Shown: positions 47,181-57,430 of the stretch, one piece after another | Layout: every line of letters starts with the position of its first letter | Numbering within the stretch: the first letter of the stretch is position 1 | DNA from: Alphaproteobacteria bacterium | GTDB taxonomy: Bacteria > Pseudomonadota > Alphaproteobacteria > Micropepsales > Micropepsaceae | Assembly: GCA_028871795.1 (NCBI GenBank) | Contig: JAGWMG010000003.1 | Location: forward strand, 1 to 64,000 | Reading direction: 5' to 3' | DNA length: 64,000 nucleotides | The notes under the pieces: model-generated | Databases searched by the model: none | What the model saw: the letters and a program-made list of their open reading frames with translations, nothing else | Told to the model about the DNA's origin: nothing | Position numbers and translations under genes: made by a program

Positions 47181-48250
47181 GGCACGCCCGTATTCGCGCC
47201 GGCTCCTTGCGAGAGCTGCCACGTCCCGCCGCGATTGGTAAGAACGAAGCCCGATTGCGCCAGCCCGTCGCGAAGCTGATCGACGGTGCCGATATAACTG
47301 AGCGACAGGCGCGCCGCGCCGATGTCCAAGGCGGCGACAGTGACGCCCGTTACGTTCGGCACGCCCGCCAAGGCGTTCTGCAGACCCGCGAACTGGGCGA
47401 GCGAACCGGCGGGCACGTCGACCACCAGTTGGCCTTTTTGGCTGAAATCGACCGCGGCATGGGATTTCCACATGTCTTCGATGGCGTGCACTGCGGCGTC
47501 CGCTGCGGCGGGATATGTGGCCTGCGCGTTCTGGATCAAGGGCACGTCGATGCTGGTCTTCGTCGGCAACTCGCCAACCCCAAGCCGGCGCAGCGTGATC
47601 GTGAGCTTGTTCCCGGCGACGGCAGCCTCGATCAGCACCGCTTCCGTGGCGCGAATGCGCGCGGCGACCGGCGCGACGTCGGTCCAGGTGGCGGTATCGA
47701 AGGTGATCCTGTCGAGTGCGTTTGCGTCCGGCGCGTCGCCGATCGGAACCGTGAACGGAACCACACCGAAGGCAAAACGCGGACTGGCCAGCGCCACCGT
47801 CCAGGCGGAGCCGCGCGAATAGCCCGGCGCCATCGGGATCACCAGGACGCGCTTGGCCGGCGTCGCCGCATAAGGAATGCCGGAACTCTGGAGCAGGCGC
47901 GCCACCGCCTCCGCATTGAACACATAGGTCATGTCGGCCACATAACGCCTGGTCGAACGCCTTTCGTTCGACGGGTAATACGTCGTGATCAGCCGCTTGA
48001 GCTGGGCGTCGTCGAGGATGGGCTGGCGGGTCCAGTCCTGCTGGCGCGCGAGGCGCCGGAACAGAATCTGCCACGCCAGCGGCCGCCCATTGGAAACCGC
48101 GAAGTTCCGGGCTTCCACCACCGCCGCGGCCGAAGCATCGACATGCACGCCGCTCACCGTGAACGGACCGTCGGCGAAGGCGGGCTGTGACGACAGGCAA
48201 AAGGCGGCAAATGCAAAGGCAAGCGCCGGCAGGAAAAGGAGGCGTCGCAT
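47177..48250 (-). CDS. DUF2066-domain exported protein
   Basis: A 357-residue exported protein of unknown function. A Sec signal peptide (residues 1-26, ending QPAFA) precedes a DUF2066 domain, recognisable by the AWQILFRRLARQQDW and YYPSNERRSTRRYVADMTYVF stretches. ATG at 48250 is preferred to 48295 because the signal peptide begins there. It is the first gene of the run leading to the phosphatidyltransferase, hdaA, ppk1 and ppx, and lies 213 nt from divergent purM. The role of the family is not established. Confidence 0.8.
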   Translation of the reverse strand: MRRLLFLPALAFAFAAFCLSSQPAFADGPFTVSGVHVDASAAAVVEARNFAVSNGRPLAWQILFRRLARQQDWTRQPILDDAQLKRLITTYYPSNERRSTRRYVADMTYVFNAEAVARLLQSSGIPYAATPAKRVLVIPMAPGYSRGSAWTVALASPRFAFGVVPFTVPIGDAPDANALDRITFDTATWTDVAPVAARIRATEAVLIEAAVAGNKLTITLRRLGVGELPTKTSIDVPLIQNAQATYPAAADAAVHAIEDMWKSHAAVDFSQKGQLVVDVPAGSLAQFAGLQNALAGVPNVTGVTVAALDIGAARLSLSYIGTVDQLRDGLAQSGFVLTNRGGTWQLSQGAGANTGVP

Positions 48251-48463
48251 CGGGGACCTGTGTTGACCGCGGCGACTATAGTCGGCGTTCGCCACCCGTT
48301 AAAGCGGTGGATTGACTGGAATATGCTCTAATTGGCCTTGACCCGGGCGCGCAGGTCGGTCTGCGGCGGCGGATCGCGTCTGTCGCTGCAGCTTTCTCTT
48401 GCGCCCGGTTGCGCGGTATCATTCGCGCGGCTAAACGAAGCAAGCACGAAACTCCTTCGCGAT

Positions 48464-49537
48464 ATGGCGTCGAAACCAGGTCCGGGCACTATCACTTATA
48501 AGGACGCGGGCGTCGACATCGATGCCGGCGAGGCGCTGGTCCGCCGCATCGCTCCCGCAGCGAAGGCGACGCGGCGGCCGGGCGCGGATGCCGATCTGGG
48601 CGGCTTCGGCGGACTATTCGATCTCAAGGCCGCCGGTTTCGCGGACCCGGTTCTGGTCGCTTCCACCGACGGCGTCGGCACCAAGCTCAAGATCGCCATC
48701 GAAACCGGCATCTTTGCCGGCATCGGCCAGGACCTGGTGGCGATGTGCGTCAACGACATCGTCGTGCAGGGTGCGGAGCCGCTTTTCTTTCTCGATTATT
48801 ACGCCAGCGCGAAGCTGAACGTGGACGCCGCGGCCGCGGCGATCGAAGGCATCGCGCGCGCCTGCAAGGATTGCGGCTGCGCGCTGATCGGCGGCGAGAC
48901 GGCGGAAATGCCCGGTCTTTATGCCAAGGGCGATTTCGACCTGGCGGGATTTTCCGTCGGCGCGGCGGAACGCGGCGCGATCCTGCCGAAGACGGCGGAG
49001 ATGCGCGCCGGCGACGTGCTGATCGGCGTCGAGTCGTCCGGCGTGCATTCCAACGGCTTCTCGCTGGTGCGCCGCGTGGTGAAACGGCGCAGGCTGGCCT
49101 ACGGCGCGCCCGCGCCGTTCGCGCCCGGCAGGAAGCTGGGCGAAGCGCTGCTGACGCCGACGCGTCTCTATGTGAAAAGCGCACTGGCCGCGATCCATAC
49201 CGGCGGCGTCAAAGGGCTGGCGCACATCACCGGCGGCGGCATCATCGAGAACGCGCCGCGCGCATTGCCGGAAGGCTTGGACGCCGAGATCGACCTCGGC
49301 GCCTGGACGCCGCCGCCGGTATTCGCATGGCTGGCGCAATCGGGAGGCATCGGCGAACGCGAAATGCTGCGCACGTTCAATTGCGGGATCGGGTTGGTCG
49401 CGGTGGCGAGCGAGAAATTGTCCGGCCGGGTGATCGAAGCCTTCCAAGAAAACGGCGACAAGGCGGTGCGGCTGGGCACGCTGGCGGCCGGCAAGGGCGA
49501 AGCGAAAGTGCGCACCCGCGGGGTGCTGAAATTGTGA
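48464..49537 (+). CDS. purM: Phosphoribosylformylglycinamidine cyclo-ligase
   Basis: A 357-residue AIR synthetase of purine synthesis. Motifs are [20 protein letters not shown] at the N-terminus, [50 protein letters not shown] and [18 protein letters not shown] at 48464 is chosen because the family begins there; an upstream start at 48332 adds 44 residues with no similarity. It overlaps purN by 4 nt, giving the usual purMN operon. Confidence 0.97.
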   Translation: MASKPGPGTITYKDAGVDIDAGEALVRRIAPAAKATRRPGADADLGGFGGLFDLKAAGFADPVLVASTDGVGTKLKIAIETGIFAGIGQDLVAMCVNDIVVQGAEPLFFLDYYASAKLNVDAAAAAIEGIARACKDCGCALIGGETAEMPGLYAKGDFDLAGFSVGAAERGAILPKTAEMRAGDVLIGVESSGVHSNGFSLVRRVVKRRRLAYGAPAPFAPGRKLGEALLTPTRLYVKSALAAIHTGGVKGLAHITGGGIIENAPRALPEGLDAEIDLGAWTPPPVFAWLAQSGGIGEREMLRTFNCGIGLVAVASEKLSGRVIEAFQENGDKAVRLGTLAAGKGEAKVRTRGVLKL

Positions 49538-50139
49538 GAGCGCGCACCGCCATCCTGATCTCGGGACGCGGCAGCAACATGGCTTCGCTGATCGCGGCAG
49601 CCGCCGATCCGGCGTTCCCCGCCGGGATCGTTCTCGTGATTTCCAATGTTGGAAGCGCGGAGGGCCTGAAGCACGCCGCGGCGGCGGGGATCGCCACCAA
49701 AGCCATTCCGCACAAAGCTTTCGCCTCGCGCGAAGCCTTCGACGCCGCGCTCGACGCGGCGCTCGGCGAAGCCGGCGTCCAAATCGTTTGCCTGGCCGGT
49801 TTCATGCGCATCTTGTCGGACTGGTTCGTGCGCAAATGGGAAGGCCGGCTGCTCAACATCCATCCCTCGCTGCTGCCGGCGTTCAAGGGCGTGCGCGTGC
49901 ACGAACAGGCGCTGCAGGCGGGCGTGCGCGTTTCGGGCTGCACCGTGCATTTCGTGGTGCGCGAACTCGATGCCGGGCCGATCGTCGCGCAGGCCGCCGT
50001 GCCTGTAAAACCGGACGACACGCCCGACACGCTGGCCGCGCGCGTGCTGCAGGCCGAACACAAGCTCTATCCTGCGGCGCTCCGGCAACTGGCAGAGGGC
50101 AAAGTGAAGTTGAAGAACGGCCGCGCCGTTTTCGCCTAA
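49534..50139 (+). CDS. purN: Phosphoribosylglycinamide formyltransferase
   Basis: A 201-residue enzyme that formylates GAR with 10-formyltetrahydrofolate. It has [14 protein letters not shown], the catalytic Asn and His in [14 protein letters not shown], and [19 protein letters not shown] with the catalytic Asp. It begins with GTG that overlaps the purM stop (GTGA) and ends 4 nt inside the convergent SDR gene. Length is normal. Confidence 0.97.
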   Translation: MRARTAILISGRGSNMASLIAAAADPAFPAGIVLVISNVGSAEGLKHAAAAGIATKAIPHKAFASREAFDAALDAALGEAGVQIVCLAGFMRILSDWFVRKWEGRLLNIHPSLLPAFKGVRVHEQALQAGVRVSGCTVHFVVRELDAGPIVAQAAVPVKPDDTPDTLAARVLQAEHKLYPAALRQLAEGKVKLKNGRAVFA

Positions 50140-50981
50140 GCCCCCACTCCCGCGATCTTCGCGGAAACATCCCACAGCCGCTTGGCGTCGGCGTCGTTCT
50201 GCGCCGCGGCGGTCGGCGTGGCCGGCGCGCATTTGTAGAAATAGCCGCCGCTTTTGCCCGCGACCTGCGGCGAGGAAGCGAGATGGATGATGGTCTTGGC
50301 GCCCTCCTCCGGCGTGATCGCGGCCGCTCTTTTGGCGATGCCGACGACGAACGGCAGTAGTCCGTCGTTGTTGTCCGCGAATTGCGTGGCGACGAATCCC
50401 GGATGCAGGCAATTCGCCGTGACGCCCGTTCCCGCCAGCCGCCGCGCTAGTTCGCGCGTGAACAGGATGTTGCAGAGCTTCGAGGTGCCGTAGACGCGAA
50501 ACGCGCTGTAGCTCTTCCCCGCTTGCAGATCGCCGAAATCGAGCTTGCCGCTCTTGTGCGCATCCGAGGCGGTGACGACGATGCGCGCGCCGGGCGTCGC
50601 TTTCAGATTGTTCAGCAGTAGGTTGGTGATGACAAAATAAGCCATATGGTTGGTGGCGAAGGTCATCTCCAAGCCGTCGGCCGTCGTCTCGCGCTTGGCG
50701 AACAGGGCCCCGGCATTGTCGATCAACACGTCGATCTTCGGCTCGGCGGCGGCGATCTCGCCCGCCACGCGCCTCATTTCGGAAAGACGCGACAGATCGG
50801 CGAGGTAAGCGGTGTGCTCGGCCTTGTCGTTGGCGAACGACAGCCGCGCCAGCGTGGTGTCGCGGCGCAACGGATTGCGCGCGATGAAGACGATCCGCGC
50901 GCCTTGGCGGGCCAGTTCGACGGCTGCAACTTCGCCGATGCCCGATGTGGCTCCGGTGACGACGACGGTCTTGCCTTGCAT
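50136..50981 (-). CDS. Short-chain dehydrogenase/reductase
   Basis: A 281-residue classical SDR. The NAD(P) site is VTGATSGIGEVAAVELARQG, with the NAG motif in DNAGALF, Ser in VTASDAH and catalytic Tyr and Lys in YGTSK. The DAHKSGKLDFGDLQ insert and SGGYFYKCAPATPT tail resemble retinol dehydrogenase- and WWOX-like bacterial members. The substrate is unknown. It lies 30 nt downstream of ndk, so it may share that transcript. Confidence 0.88.
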   Translation of the reverse strand: MQGKTVVVTGATSGIGEVAAVELARQGARIVFIARNPLRRDTTLARLSFANDKAEHTAYLADLSRLSEMRRVAGEIAAAEPKIDVLIDNAGALFAKRETTADGLEMTFATNHMAYFVITNLLLNNLKATPGARIVVTASDAHKSGKLDFGDLQAGKSYSAFRVYGTSKLCNILFTRELARRLAGTGVTANCLHPGFVATQFADNNDGLLPFVVGIAKRAAAITPEEGAKTIIHLASSPQVAGKSGGYFYKCAPATPTAAAQNDADAKRLWDVSAKIAGVGA

Positions 50982-51011
50982 GCATCCCTCTCCTGTGCCG
51001 GGAGAGACATG

Positions 51012-51434
51012 CTATCCGACTATGTCGAGATCGCTAAAGAAGAATTTGATCTCGCCGGCCGCCGTTTCGGGCGCATCGGAGCCGTGGACGGAGTTGGCCT
51101 CGATGGACTGGGCGAAGTCCTTGCGGATGGTGCCGGGTGCGGCCTTGGCCGGATCGGTGGCACCCATCACCTCGCGGTTCCTGGCGATGGCGCTTTCGCC
51201 TTCGAGCACCTGCACCACGACGGGGCCGGAGGTCATAAATTCGACCAGCCCCTTGTAGAAGGGCCGCGCCGCGTGAACGGCGTAGAACGCTTCGGCCTGC
51301 GCCTTGCTGAGCCGGATGCGGCGCTGGGCGACGACGCGCAAGCCCGTTTTCTCGAACCGTGCGACGATTTCGCCCGTCAGGTTCCGGCGCGTCGCGTCCG
51401 GTTTGATGATGGAAAGCGTGCGTTCGACGGCCAT
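51012..51434 (-). CDS. ndk: Nucleoside diphosphate kinase
   Basis: A 140-residue enzyme that equalises nucleoside triphosphates by a phosphohistidine mechanism. It begins [18 protein letters not shown], has [21 protein letters not shown], and the active-site His117 in NSVHGSD. It is divergent from the ABC-F gene across 83 nt. The motifs and length are normal. Confidence 0.97.
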   Translation of the reverse strand: MAVERTLSIIKPDATRRNLTGEIVARFEKTGLRVVAQRRIRLSKAQAEAFYAVHAARPFYKGLVEFMTSGPVVVQVLEGESAIARNREVMGATDPAKAAPGTIRKDFAQSIEANSVHGSDAPETAAGEIKFFFSDLDIVG

Positions 51435-51517
51435 GTCCCGCTCCAGGGTTGGAAAATCGCGCGCCTTATAGCCATGCCCTTTGCAGGGACGCAAGCCGTG
51501 CTAAAAGCCGCGCCACC

Positions 51518-53395
51518 ATGCTGGTCATCGACAACCTCACCGTCCGCATCGCCGGCCGCGACATCCTGAAGGGTGCGAGCGCCAGCCTGCCTGCGGGCCG
51601 GCGCGTGGGCATGGTCGGGCGCAACGGCGCGGGCAAATCGACGCTGCTGAAGGTGATCCTGGGCCAGATCTCGCCGGATGCCGGCGAGACGAGCACACCC
51701 AGGGACTGGCGCGTCGGGGCCTTGGCCCAGGAGGCCCCTTCCGGCGGCGACAGCCTGATCGACACGGTGCTGTGTGCCGACGTGGAACGCACCGCGCTGC
51801 TGGCGCGCGCGGAACACGAAACCGATCCGCACCATATCGCCGACATCCACGCCCGGCTGCACGCCATCGGCTCCTATTCGGCGCCGGCGCGCGCGGCGGA
51901 GATTCTGGCGGGACTGGGGTTTTCCGCCGAAGAGCAGTTGCGGCCCTGTTGCGAATTTTCCGGCGGCTGGCGGATGCGCGTGGCCTTGGCCGCCGTGTTG
52001 TTCTCCGCCCCCGATCTGCTGCTGCTGGACGAACCGACGAACTACCTCGACCTCGAAGGCGTGCTGTGGCTGGAGGAATTCCTGCGCCGCTACCGCGGCA
52101 GCGTGCTGATCGTCAGCCACGACCGCGACCTGCTCAACACGGCGGCGGAATTCATCCTGCACCTGGAACACGGCAGGCTGACGCTGTACAGCGGCGGTTA
52201 CGATACGTTCGTGGAAACGCGCGCCCAGAAACGCGCCCTCGACGCGGCCTTCGCCAAGAAACAGGAGGCGGCGCGCAAGCATTTGCAGGCCTTCGTCGAC
52301 CGCTTCCGCTACAAGGCGTCCAAGGCGAACCAGGCGCAAAGCCGCATCAAGATGCTGCAGCGGCTGCAGGCGGTCGAGATTCCGGTGGACGAACATACCG
52401 CGCCGATCCGCCTGCCCACCGCCACGCCCGCCAGCCCGCCGCTGATCGCGATGGACAAGGTGTGCGTCGGCTACGAGCCGGGCAAACCGGTGCTCGGCGG
52501 GCTTTCCTTGCGCTTCGATTCCGACGACCGCATCGCGCTTCTGGGCAAGAACGGCAACGGCAAATCGACGCTGGCGAAATTGCTGGCGGGCAAGCTCACG
52601 CCCATGGCGGGCGAACTGGTGCGCGCCAAGAAGCTGGTGCCGGGGTATTTCGCCCAGCATCAATTGGAGGAACTCGACGGCGCGCTGACGCCTATCCAGA
52701 CGCTGGGTCATTTGCGCCCCCGCCTCACCATGCAGGAATTGCGCACGCAGCTCGGCGGCTTCGGCTTTTCCGCCGACAAGGCGCTGACCAAGGTGGCGAA
52801 CCTTTCCGGCGGCGAACGCGCACGGCTGATGCTGGCGCTGGCGACGCTCGACAAGCCGAACCTGCTGATCCTGGACGAGCCGACCAACCATCTCGACATC
52901 GACGCGCGCAGCGAGCTTCTGACCGCGCTCAACGATTTCGACGGCGCGGTGGTGCTGGTCAGCCACGACCGCCGGCTGATCGAAGCGACGGCCGACCGGC
53001 TGCTGCTGGTGGCGAACGGACAGGTGGCGCCGTTCGACGGCGACCTCGACGATTACCGCCGCTTCCTGCTGGCGAGCGAGCCGGTTCCGGTCACGCACAC
53101 GCATTCCGAATCGAAGCAGACCAAAGAGGACGTCCGGCGCGAAGCTGCGGAACGCCGCCGCCGTCTGAAGCCGCTGAAGGACAAGATCGATACGGCGGAG
53201 CACCACATCGCCGCCCTGACGGCGGAAATCGCCAAGCTGGATGGGGCGCTCGCCGATCCGCTGCTGTTCGTGCACGATCCGGCGAAGGGAAAGTCCGTGT
53301 CGAAGAAACGCGCCGACGCCGCGCGCAAACTCGCCGCCGCCGAAACGAGCTGGCTGCGGGCGCACGAGGAATACGAGAAGGCGAACGGCGAGTAG
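51518..53395 (+). CDS. ABC-F family ATPase (Uup/YheS type)
   Basis: A 625-residue soluble protein with two ABC domains and no membrane segment. Walker A sites are VGRNGAGKSTLL and LGKNGNGKSTLA; signature segments are FSGGWRMRVALA and LSGGERARLML; both DEPTNYLDLEG and DEPTNHLDIDA carry the ABC-F-typical DEPTNxLD. A linker of about 75 residues rich in Lys/Gln between the domains and a coiled coil at 545-625 resemble YheS or Uup. Such proteins act on the ribosome. ATG at 51518 is taken because the first domain starts right after it. Confidence 0.92.
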   Translation: MLVIDNLTVRIAGRDILKGASASLPAGRRVGMVGRNGAGKSTLLKVILGQISPDAGETSTPRDWRVGALAQEAPSGGDSLIDTVLCADVERTALLARAEHETDPHHIADIHARLHAIGSYSAPARAAEILAGLGFSAEEQLRPCCEFSGGWRMRVALAAVLFSAPDLLLLDEPTNYLDLEGVLWLEEFLRRYRGSVLIVSHDRDLLNTAAEFILHLEHGRLTLYSGGYDTFVETRAQKRALDAAFAKKQEAARKHLQAFVDRFRYKASKANQAQSRIKMLQRLQAVEIPVDEHTAPIRLPTATPASPPLIAMDKVCVGYEPGKPVLGGLSLRFDSDDRIALLGKNGNGKSTLAKLLAGKLTPMAGELVRAKKLVPGYFAQHQLEELDGALTPIQTLGHLRPRLTMQELRTQLGGFGFSADKALTKVANLSGGERARLMLALATLDKPNLLILDEPTNHLDIDARSELLTALNDFDGAVVLVSHDRRLIEATADRLLLVANGQVAPFDGDLDDYRRFLLASEPVPVTHTHSESKQTKEDVRREAAERRRRLKPLKDKIDTAEHHIAALTAEIAKLDGALADPLLFVHDPAKGKSVSKKRADAARKLAAAETSWLRAHEEYEKANGE

Positions 53396-53422
53396 CGAGT
53401 GGAGTTTTCTATTCGCTATTCG
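53389..53422. repeat. Small intergenic inverted repeat, copy B
   Basis: CGAGTAGCGAGT at 53389-53400 can pair with ATTCGCTATTCG at 53411-53422 (12 positions with two G-T pairs) around a short loop. The left arm includes the ABC-F stop codon and the right arm precedes the convergent TPR gene. It shares CTATTCGCTA with copy A at 42060-42069 and might also act as a terminator for either gene. Confidence 0.4.
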
Positions 53423-53424
53423 TC

Positions 53425-54171
53425 CTATCCCAACTGTTCCCGCGCGATGCGGTACCATTCGCGCTGGCGGCTGCGGTAATAGCCGGGCGCGCCGCGCACG
53501 GATTTGACGGTCTCCTGGAACAGCGCCTGGGCGCGGTCGGCCTGGCCCAGCGACTTCAACAGCAGCGCGAAGCGGCAGCGCGCCTCCTCGCCCGGATAGC
53601 GCGGCACGACGGCTTCGTATTGGCGCACTGCGGCGTCCGTGCGGCCCACCAGCGCCAGGGAGCGCGCGTAATCGAGTTCCACGTCGGCATCGCCTGCCGC
53701 CGCCTTGTCCACTTCCTTGAGCTTCTCGAACGCGTCCACCGCGCCTTGGCCGTCGCCGGCCAGCAGCCTGGCGCGCGCCATGCCGCGCAGCAGGACCGCA
53801 TCGCCCTCGCCCAGCGGGCCGCTCATCGCGCCCTGATAAAGATCGACGGCGTCCTGAAAGCGCCCGCGCTTGATGCATTCCTCGGCCAGCGCGCGCTTGG
53901 CATCGGCGGAACCGACGCGCTCCACTTCGCGCAGCTTCTCGCGATAGCCGCGGCCGGGATCGGCCAGGTTGGCGACGTTGTCGGCGAAGCGGCGCGCGGA
54001 ACGGGAACCCGCCGTCTCGCCCAGCAGCACATAGGCGACGTAAATCAGACAGCCGAGCGTTGACAGAAAGAAGATCGGCAATAGCCACAAGTAAGAGCGT
54101 CCCGTGCGATAGACGTGGAACGCACAAAGCATGGAGAACAGAAAACCGAAGCCGAGAATGGGCACGGGCAC
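53425..54171 (-). CDS. Membrane-anchored TPR-like protein
   Basis: A 248-residue protein. Two hydrophobic segments (about 3-20 and 28-50) give an N-terminal membrane hairpin resembling the PLDc_N type, followed by about five TPR-like helical repeats (for example RALAEECIKRGRFQDAVDLYQGAM and LLKSLGQADRAQALFQETV). The repeats may bind partner proteins. It lies 50 nt downstream of holC. No function can be assigned. Confidence 0.75.
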   Translation of the reverse strand: MPVPILGFGFLFSMLCAFHVYRTGRSYLWLLPIFFLSTLGCLIYVAYVLLGETAGSRSARRFADNVANLADPGRGYREKLREVERVGSADAKRALAEECIKRGRFQDAVDLYQGAMSGPLGEGDAVLLRGMARARLLAGDGQGAVDAFEKLKEVDKAAAGDADVELDYARSLALVGRTDAAVRQYEAVVPRYPGEEARCRFALLLKSLGQADRAQALFQETVKSVRGAPGYYRSRQREWYRIAREQLG

Positions 54172-54221
54172 ATCCGCCTGGACAGGTTCTTTGCCCAGAT
54201 AGTCGTCATCGGCGGGTCAAA

Positions 54222-54683
54222 TCAACCCTGCTTCTCCCACTTTCCGGTGGGGCTTTCTTTCCAATATGTAACGTCGTGGCCGGCGGCCTTGGCGTCCTTC
54301 CAGGCGGCGCGGGCGTTTTCAAGCGCCGCCGGATCGCGCCCGTCGAACAGCAGCACGATGCGGGTGAGGGCTTTTGCCGCCGCGCCGTCCCAGGCGGGCG
54401 GCGGCGCGCCGCCGACCAGGAACAGGACATTGGCGTCGTTCGGATTGCCCTCCTCCACCGTGATGAGCACCGGCTGGCGCGCCGGATCGCCATCGCCGAG
54501 CTGAGCGTGCGGCAGGAAACCGTCGTTGAACGTCCACAGCCGCGTGTCGATGGCATCGGCGCGCTCGGCGGATTCGGTGCGGATCAGCGCCCGCCAGCCG
54601 CGCTCCAGCGTTCGCTCGATCAGCCCCGGCAGGACGTCGTCCAGGCTGCGCCGTTCGAGGTGGTAGAAGAGAGTTTCCGTCAT
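54222..54683 (-). CDS. holC: DNA polymerase III subunit chi
   Basis: A 153-residue protein that links the clamp loader to SSB in the replisome. The family layout is clear: FYHLERRSLDDVLPGLIERTLERGWRALIR at the N-terminus, a DTRLWTFNDGFLPHA middle, and FDGRDPAALENARAAWKDAKAAG near the end. It overlaps the pepA stop by one base (TGATG); the pepA-holC order is the same as in Escherichia coli. Confidence 0.92.
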   Translation of the reverse strand: MTETLFYHLERRSLDDVLPGLIERTLERGWRALIRTESAERADAIDTRLWTFNDGFLPHAQLGDGDPARQPVLITVEEGNPNDANVLFLVGGAPPPAWDGAAAKALTRIVLLFDGRDPAALENARAAWKDAKAAGHDVTYWKESPTGKWEKQG

Positions 54684-56182
54684 CACCCCTCGTAATGATC
54701 CGCCACCAGTCGGTCGAGGAGACGAACGCCCCAACCGGTGCCCCAGCTCGGGATCAGCGGCTTCTGCTCGTTGTCCTGCCAGGCGACGCCGGCGATGTCC
54801 AAATGCGCCCACGGCGTCTTCTCGACGAAGCGCTGGAGGAATTGCGCCGCGGTGATCGAGCCCGCACCCTGCCCGCCGATGTTCTTCATGTCGGCGATCT
54901 TGGAGCGCAACAGCTTGTCGTAGGCGCTGGCGAGCGGCAGACGCCACACCGGTTCGCCGACCTCCTTGCCCGCTTCGGTCAGCCGTTCCGACAGCTTGTC
55001 GTCGTTGGAGAACAGGCCGGCGTGCTCCGCGCCCAAGGCGATCAGGATCGCGCCGGTCAGCGTGGCGAGGTCGATGACGAATTTCGGCTTGAAGCGCATC
55101 TGCGCATACCACAGCGCATCGGCCAGCACCAAGCGGCCTTCGGCATCGGTGTTCAGCACCTCGACGGTCTGCCCGGACATCGACTTGACCACGTCGTCCG
55201 GGCGCTGCGCCTTGCCGTCGGGCATGTTCTCCACCAGCCCGATCACGCCGACCGCGTTCACGCGCGCCTTGCGCACCGCCAGCGTCCGCATTGTGCCGAC
55301 GACGGCGGCGGCTCCGCCCATGTCGCCCTTCATGCCCATCATGGCTGTGCCCGGCTTGAGCGACAGCCCGCCGGAATCGAAGCACACGCCTTTGCCGACA
55401 AAGGCGACCGGCGGAGCGGTTTTTTTCTTCTTCGCGCCGTGCCATTGCAGGACGACGAGCTGGCTTTCGCGCTCGCTGCCCTGCCCGACGCCCAGAAGGG
55501 CGCCCATGCCGAGCTTCTTCATCTGCTCCTCGCCCAGCACCTCCACCTTCAGCCCGAGTTTCGACAGGGTCTTGGCCCGCCGTGCAAACTCCACCGGCGA
55601 CAGGACGTTCGGCGGCTCGTTCACCAGGTCGCGCGCCAGGAACACGCTGTCCGCGACGGCTTCGCACGGCCGCCAAGCCTTTCTCGCCGCCTGCGGATCG
55701 GCCGTGAAGATGGTCACTTTCTTCAGCTTGGATTCGTGCTCGTCCAGCTCTTTGGTGCGGTAATGATTGAAAGCATAGGATTTGAGTCTGGCGCCCAGAG
55801 CCAGATGCGCCGCGAGCTTGCCCCCGCGCGCCTTTCCGCCCTTTGGCGCGTCGATTTCGAAGGCGATTTCGGTTTCCGCCGTGCCCTTGAGCCGGCCGAT
55901 GGCGGCGGCGGCGGCGGCTTCGGCCCCGTTGACGTCGAAATTCTCCGGCTTTCCCAGGCCGACGATCAGGAGGCGCGAAGCCTTGACCCCGGCCGGCGCC
56001 AGCACCTCCAGCACCTGGCCCGGCTTGCCCGTGAACCGGCTGACCTTGAGGGCGCGGCCGATCGCACCGTCACACGATTTGTCCGCCCGTTCCGCCGCGG
56101 GCAAGAGGGTCGGGCCCTCCACGGCCGCTGCGACCCAGACCCCGGAATTGACCGCCGATGGCGCGACAAAGCTCAGTTGCAT
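54683..56182 (-). CDS. pepA: Leucyl aminopeptidase
   Basis: A 499-residue cytosolic M17 metallo-aminopeptidase. The zinc ligands and catalytic residues lie in AFVGKGVCFDSGGLSLKPG and the signature NTDAEGRLVLADALW; MKGDMGGAAAVVGTM follows the Lys of the active site. The N-terminal domain (1-170) is the less conserved macro-like part. holC follows it. It is divergent from lptF across 129 nt. Confidence 0.97.
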   Translation of the reverse strand: MQLSFVAPSAVNSGVWVAAAVEGPTLLPAAERADKSCDGAIGRALKVSRFTGKPGQVLEVLAPAGVKASRLLIVGLGKPENFDVNGAEAAAAAAIGRLKGTAETEIAFEIDAPKGGKARGGKLAAHLALGARLKSYAFNHYRTKELDEHESKLKKVTIFTADPQAARKAWRPCEAVADSVFLARDLVNEPPNVLSPVEFARRAKTLSKLGLKVEVLGEEQMKKLGMGALLGVGQGSERESQLVVLQWHGAKKKKTAPPVAFVGKGVCFDSGGLSLKPGTAMMGMKGDMGGAAAVVGTMRTLAVRKARVNAVGVIGLVENMPDGKAQRPDDVVKSMSGQTVEVLNTDAEGRLVLADALWYAQMRFKPKFVIDLATLTGAILIALGAEHAGLFSNDDKLSERLTEAGKEVGEPVWRLPLASAYDKLLRSKIADMKNIGGQGAGSITAAQFLQRFVEKTPWAHLDIAGVAWQDNEQKPLIPSWGTGWGVRLLDRLVADHYEG

Positions 56183-56311
56183 CGTGTTCTCCAGTCCTTT
56201 TGCTTGAAAGTCCGGTTGCCCAACATCCGGATGGGAATGCTAAAGAGGGGGATGTTAGCTTAAGGCGAATCGCCGAAGGGGCAAAGACACCCCCGCCGAC
56301 CGGACAACCAG

Positions 56312-57430
56312 ATGCCGCGACTGTCCCACTATGTCCTCAAGCAGCTGATCGGGCCGATTGCGCTGTTCGCGTTCCTCGCCACCTGCGTGGTGTGGCTGGC
56401 GGATTCCCTGCCCCTGCTCGACCTCGTCATCAACCGCGGACAGTCGGCGACGATTTTCGCGTATCTGACGATCCTTCTCCTGCCGAGCCTGCTGGTCCTC
56501 ATCCTGCCGATCGCCTACTTCGCGGGTACGCTCTATGCCCTCTCCAAGCTCAACTCGGACAGCGAGCTGGTGGTGATGGCGTCCGCCGGTTTCAGCCGCG
56601 CCCAGCTCGCCGTCCCGGTGTTCATCGCCGCGGCGATCGTCATGGCCCTGACCTATCTCTGCGGGCTCTATCTGATGCCGGCCGGTCAGCGCGCCATGAA
56701 GGACAAGGTGGTCGACATCCGGGCGGACATCGGCGCGGCCCTGCTCAACGAGGGCACGTTCAATACCCCCGCGAAAGGTCTTACCGTCTTCATCCGCGAA
56801 ATCGATGCGGACGGCCGCATCCGCGGCGTGCTGGTGCACGATGACCGCAACCCGCGCGCACCGATCACTTATCTGGCGGAAGGCGGACAGATGGCGCAGA
56901 CTCCGGCCGGCACGCGCCTCATCATGGTCGACGGTGCGTTCGAACAAACGATCAAAGGCGGAGCGCGCCTCACCGTGCTCAAGTTCGACCGCTACGTTCT
57001 CGACCTCGACCAGTTCACCGGGCCCGCTCGCGTCACCTCCCGTGCCAGCAGCGAGCGTTTTCTAGGCGAGCTTTTCTGGCCCGATCCCAGCCTCAGCAAG
57101 AGCCTGCGGAGCACCTATTTTGCCGAGGCCCATAACCGGCTTTCGCAGCCGCTCTATTGCATCGCCTTCGCGCTGATCGCCCTGGCGGCCGTCACCCGCG
57201 GACGGCGCGCGCGCGGCGCCAATGCCTTGCGCATGACGCTCGCTGCGGCTGCCGTCAGCGCCATCAGGATCGCGGGTTACGGCGTGCAGGGCATGGCGGC
57301 GAGCGCGCCCGTTCTCTGCGTGCTGTTCTATCTGATCCCGCTGCTTGGCGCTGCGGCGGCATTTGCCGTGCTCGTCGGCGGCCTTCCTAAATTCGCGGCA
57401 ACCCTGCCGATTGCGGAGGCCGCTTCGTGA
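56312..57430 (+). CDS. lptF: LPS export ABC transporter permease LptF
   Basis: A 372-residue inner-membrane permease of the Lpt bridge that extracts lipopolysaccharide. It has helices at about 12-32, 55-78, 98-120 near the N-terminus, a large periplasmic beta-jellyroll (about 135-265) and three C-terminal helices. The AYFAGTLYALSKLNSDSELVVMASAGFS segment is the family coupling helix. It overlaps lptG by ATGA. lptB is not in the window. Confidence 0.95.
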   Translation: MPRLSHYVLKQLIGPIALFAFLATCVVWLADSLPLLDLVINRGQSATIFAYLTILLLPSLLVLILPIAYFAGTLYALSKLNSDSELVVMASAGFSRAQLAVPVFIAAAIVMALTYLCGLYLMPAGQRAMKDKVVDIRADIGAALLNEGTFNTPAKGLTVFIREIDADGRIRGVLVHDDRNPRAPITYLAEGGQMAQTPAGTRLIMVDGAFEQTIKGGARLTVLKFDRYVLDLDQFTGPARVTSRASSERFLGELFWPDPSLSKSLRSTYFAEAHNRLSQPLYCIAFALIALAAVTRGRRARGANALRMTLAAAAVSAIRIAGYGVQGMAASAPVLCVLFYLIPLLGAAAAFAVLVGGLPKFAATLPIAEAAS

